This document shows, piece after piece, positions 22,809-23,567 of a stretch of DNA of 23,567 bases. The translations under genes and the position numbers were made by a program. Numbering within the stretch: position 1 is the stretch's first letter; each line of letters begins with the position of its first letter. The notes under the pieces are model-generated. The model saw nothing but the letters and a program-made list of their open reading frames with translations. It did no database searches and was not told the origin of the DNA. This stretch comes from Spongiicolonus versatilis (GTDB taxonomy: Bacteria; Pseudomonadota; Gammaproteobacteria; Arenicellales; Spongiicolonaceae): assembly GCA_028286165.1 (NCBI GenBank), contig JAPYMU010000187.1, positions 1 through 23,567 on the forward strand. Direction: 5' to 3'.

Positions 22809-23567
22809 GTGGTGAGCCCAAACAAACTTTGCTTTGGCGATTGTCTGGATATTCTGGATATGCCGGGCCGCGACGGCCAGCCGCTGGTGGCCGACAAGTC
22901 GGTGGATTTGGTTTATCTGGATCCGCCGTTTAATTCCAAAGCCGACTACAACATGATTTTCGGCAAGGGCGTGGACAAGCAGGCGCAGATGCAGGCCTTC
23001 ACCGACACCTGGCAGTGGGGCGGGCAGGGGACGCAGGATGTGCTTGACATGGAAAGAGCGGTGGCCCATCCGGCGCACAAAGCCATCAGTGGACTGCATG
23101 CGGTGCTCAGCGACTCGGGAATGATGGCCTACCTCGGCTACATGGCGAAGCGGCTGGCGGTCATCCGCAGAAAAATGAAACCGACAGCGAGCATTTATCT
23201 GCACTGTGACCCGACGGCAAGTCACTACCTGAAAATTTTAATGGATGGCATTTTCGGCGCGAAGAATTTTCGCAATGAAATCGTCTGGCGAATCGGCTGG
23301 GTGTCGGGATACAAATCCCAAAAGCAGGGGTGGATAAGAAACCACGACATAATCCTGTATTACCTGAAAACGGAGCAGGCCAAGGACCGTTTTGTCAAGG
23401 AATACATTCCCTACCCGGCCGGCTACGTGAGAAGGGACGGGAAGAAGCCGAAAGGCGGGGGCATTCCAATTGAAGATACGTGGAATTGCTCGGCGGCGGA
23501 CGTGCTGGATTCCATCATGATTAAAAGTTTCTCCAAAGAGAAAGTCGGCTACCCCACGCAAAAGCCG
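22809..23567 (+). CDS. Site-specific DNA methyltransferase (beta-class N6-adenine/N4-cytosine type), 5' part
   Basis: A SAM-dependent DNA methyltransferase whose frame runs off the right edge (about 253 codons seen). Near the N-terminus LCFGDCLDIL is followed by VDLVYLDPPFNSKADYNMIF with the DPPF catalytic motif (motif IV) at about residues 37-40. YLHCDPTASHYLKILMDGIF and KNFRNEIVWR match a widespread family of such enzymes, and the visible part ends VGYPTQKP, the segment before motif I (FxGxG), giving the beta-class order. A stop at 22797 leaves GTG 22809 or 22812 as start; no Shine-Dalgarno sequence is seen. GC content drops relative to the neighbours, and Lys/Ile/Asn codons increase, suggesting acquired DNA. 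Whether a restriction gene follows is outside the window. Confidence 0.88.
   Translation, partial: MVSPNKLCFGDCLDILDMPGRDGQPLVADKSVDLVYLDPPFNSKADYNMIFGKGVDKQAQMQAFTDTWQWGGQGTQDVLDMERAVAHPAHKAISGLHAVLSDSGMMAYLGYMAKRLAVIRRKMKPTASIYLHCDPTASHYLKILMDGIFGAKNFRNEIVWRIGWVSGYKSQKQGWIRNHDIILYYLKTEQAKDRFVKEYIPYPAGYVRRDGKKPKGGGIPIEDTWNCSAADVLDSIMIKSFSKEKVGYPTQKP

Noticed and set aside
22691..22897. N-terminal extension of MgtE to 22897
   Set aside because: It would run through the GTTGACGGT repeats and the divergent methyltransferase start; ATG 22690 gives the normal family length.
22641..23225. Minus-strand open frame across the mgtE spacer and the methyltransferase start
   Set aside because: The opposite strand holds DPPF and other methyltransferase motifs; this frame has none.
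23326..23336. DnaA-box-like GGTGGATAAG and a possible origin
   Set aside because: A single near-match inside a coding sequence with no clustering or AT-rich unwinding region, despite the mnmG-rsmG-parAB neighbourhood.

Overview
The window is a compact, high-GC (about two-thirds G+C by eye) stretch of chromosome, most likely from an uncultured gammaproteobacterium, possibly marine or host-associated. This rests on the mnmG-rsmG-parA-parB order, an HD-domain Cca, an AmpG-type permease and a DoeA-type ectoine hydrolase. Genes abut or overlap by 1-23 bases. No RNA genes, insertion sequences, CRISPR arrays or hairpin terminators were seen. No gene-free stretch exceeds about 120 bases.

Layout: (1) 1-4412: the 5' part of doeA (minus), divergent from ppc and gpmA (plus). 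(2) 4403-7570: a thioredoxin-like gene and moeB (minus), divergent from moaC-moeA (plus). Three of these four genes belong to molybdopterin cofactor synthesis. (3) 7608-9768: ampG-like permease and xth (minus), divergent from pyrE. (4) 9811-18009: a long plus-strand run of pyrE-cca, a two-gene TolQ/TolR (Mot-like) proton-channel pair, mnmG, rsmG, parA and parB, nearly all joined by 4-base ATGA/GTGA overlaps. It combines nucleotide and tRNA metabolism, an envelope motor-like module, and chromosome segregation. (5) 18017-22690: a minus-strand envelope set read as mgtE, an ArnT-like glycosyltransferase, a broken flippase-like gene, and a polyprenyl-glycosyltransferase whose N-terminus has been replaced by a HicB antitoxin domain. 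(6) 22809-23567: the 5' part of a DNA methyltransferase gene, less GC-rich than its neighbours and probably the start of an accessory region.

The most interesting signals are: five in-frame 21-base repeats inside ppc and five related ones, in reverse orientation, at the 5' end of rsmG, which look like a dispersed coding minisatellite; a related-looking repeat block upstream of mgtE; the HicB-glycosyltransferase chimera next to the decayed flippase gene; the uncharacterised TolQ/TolR-like pair with a very long coiled coil; and a symmetric divergent moeB/moaC promoter that predicts leaderless mRNAs on both sides.
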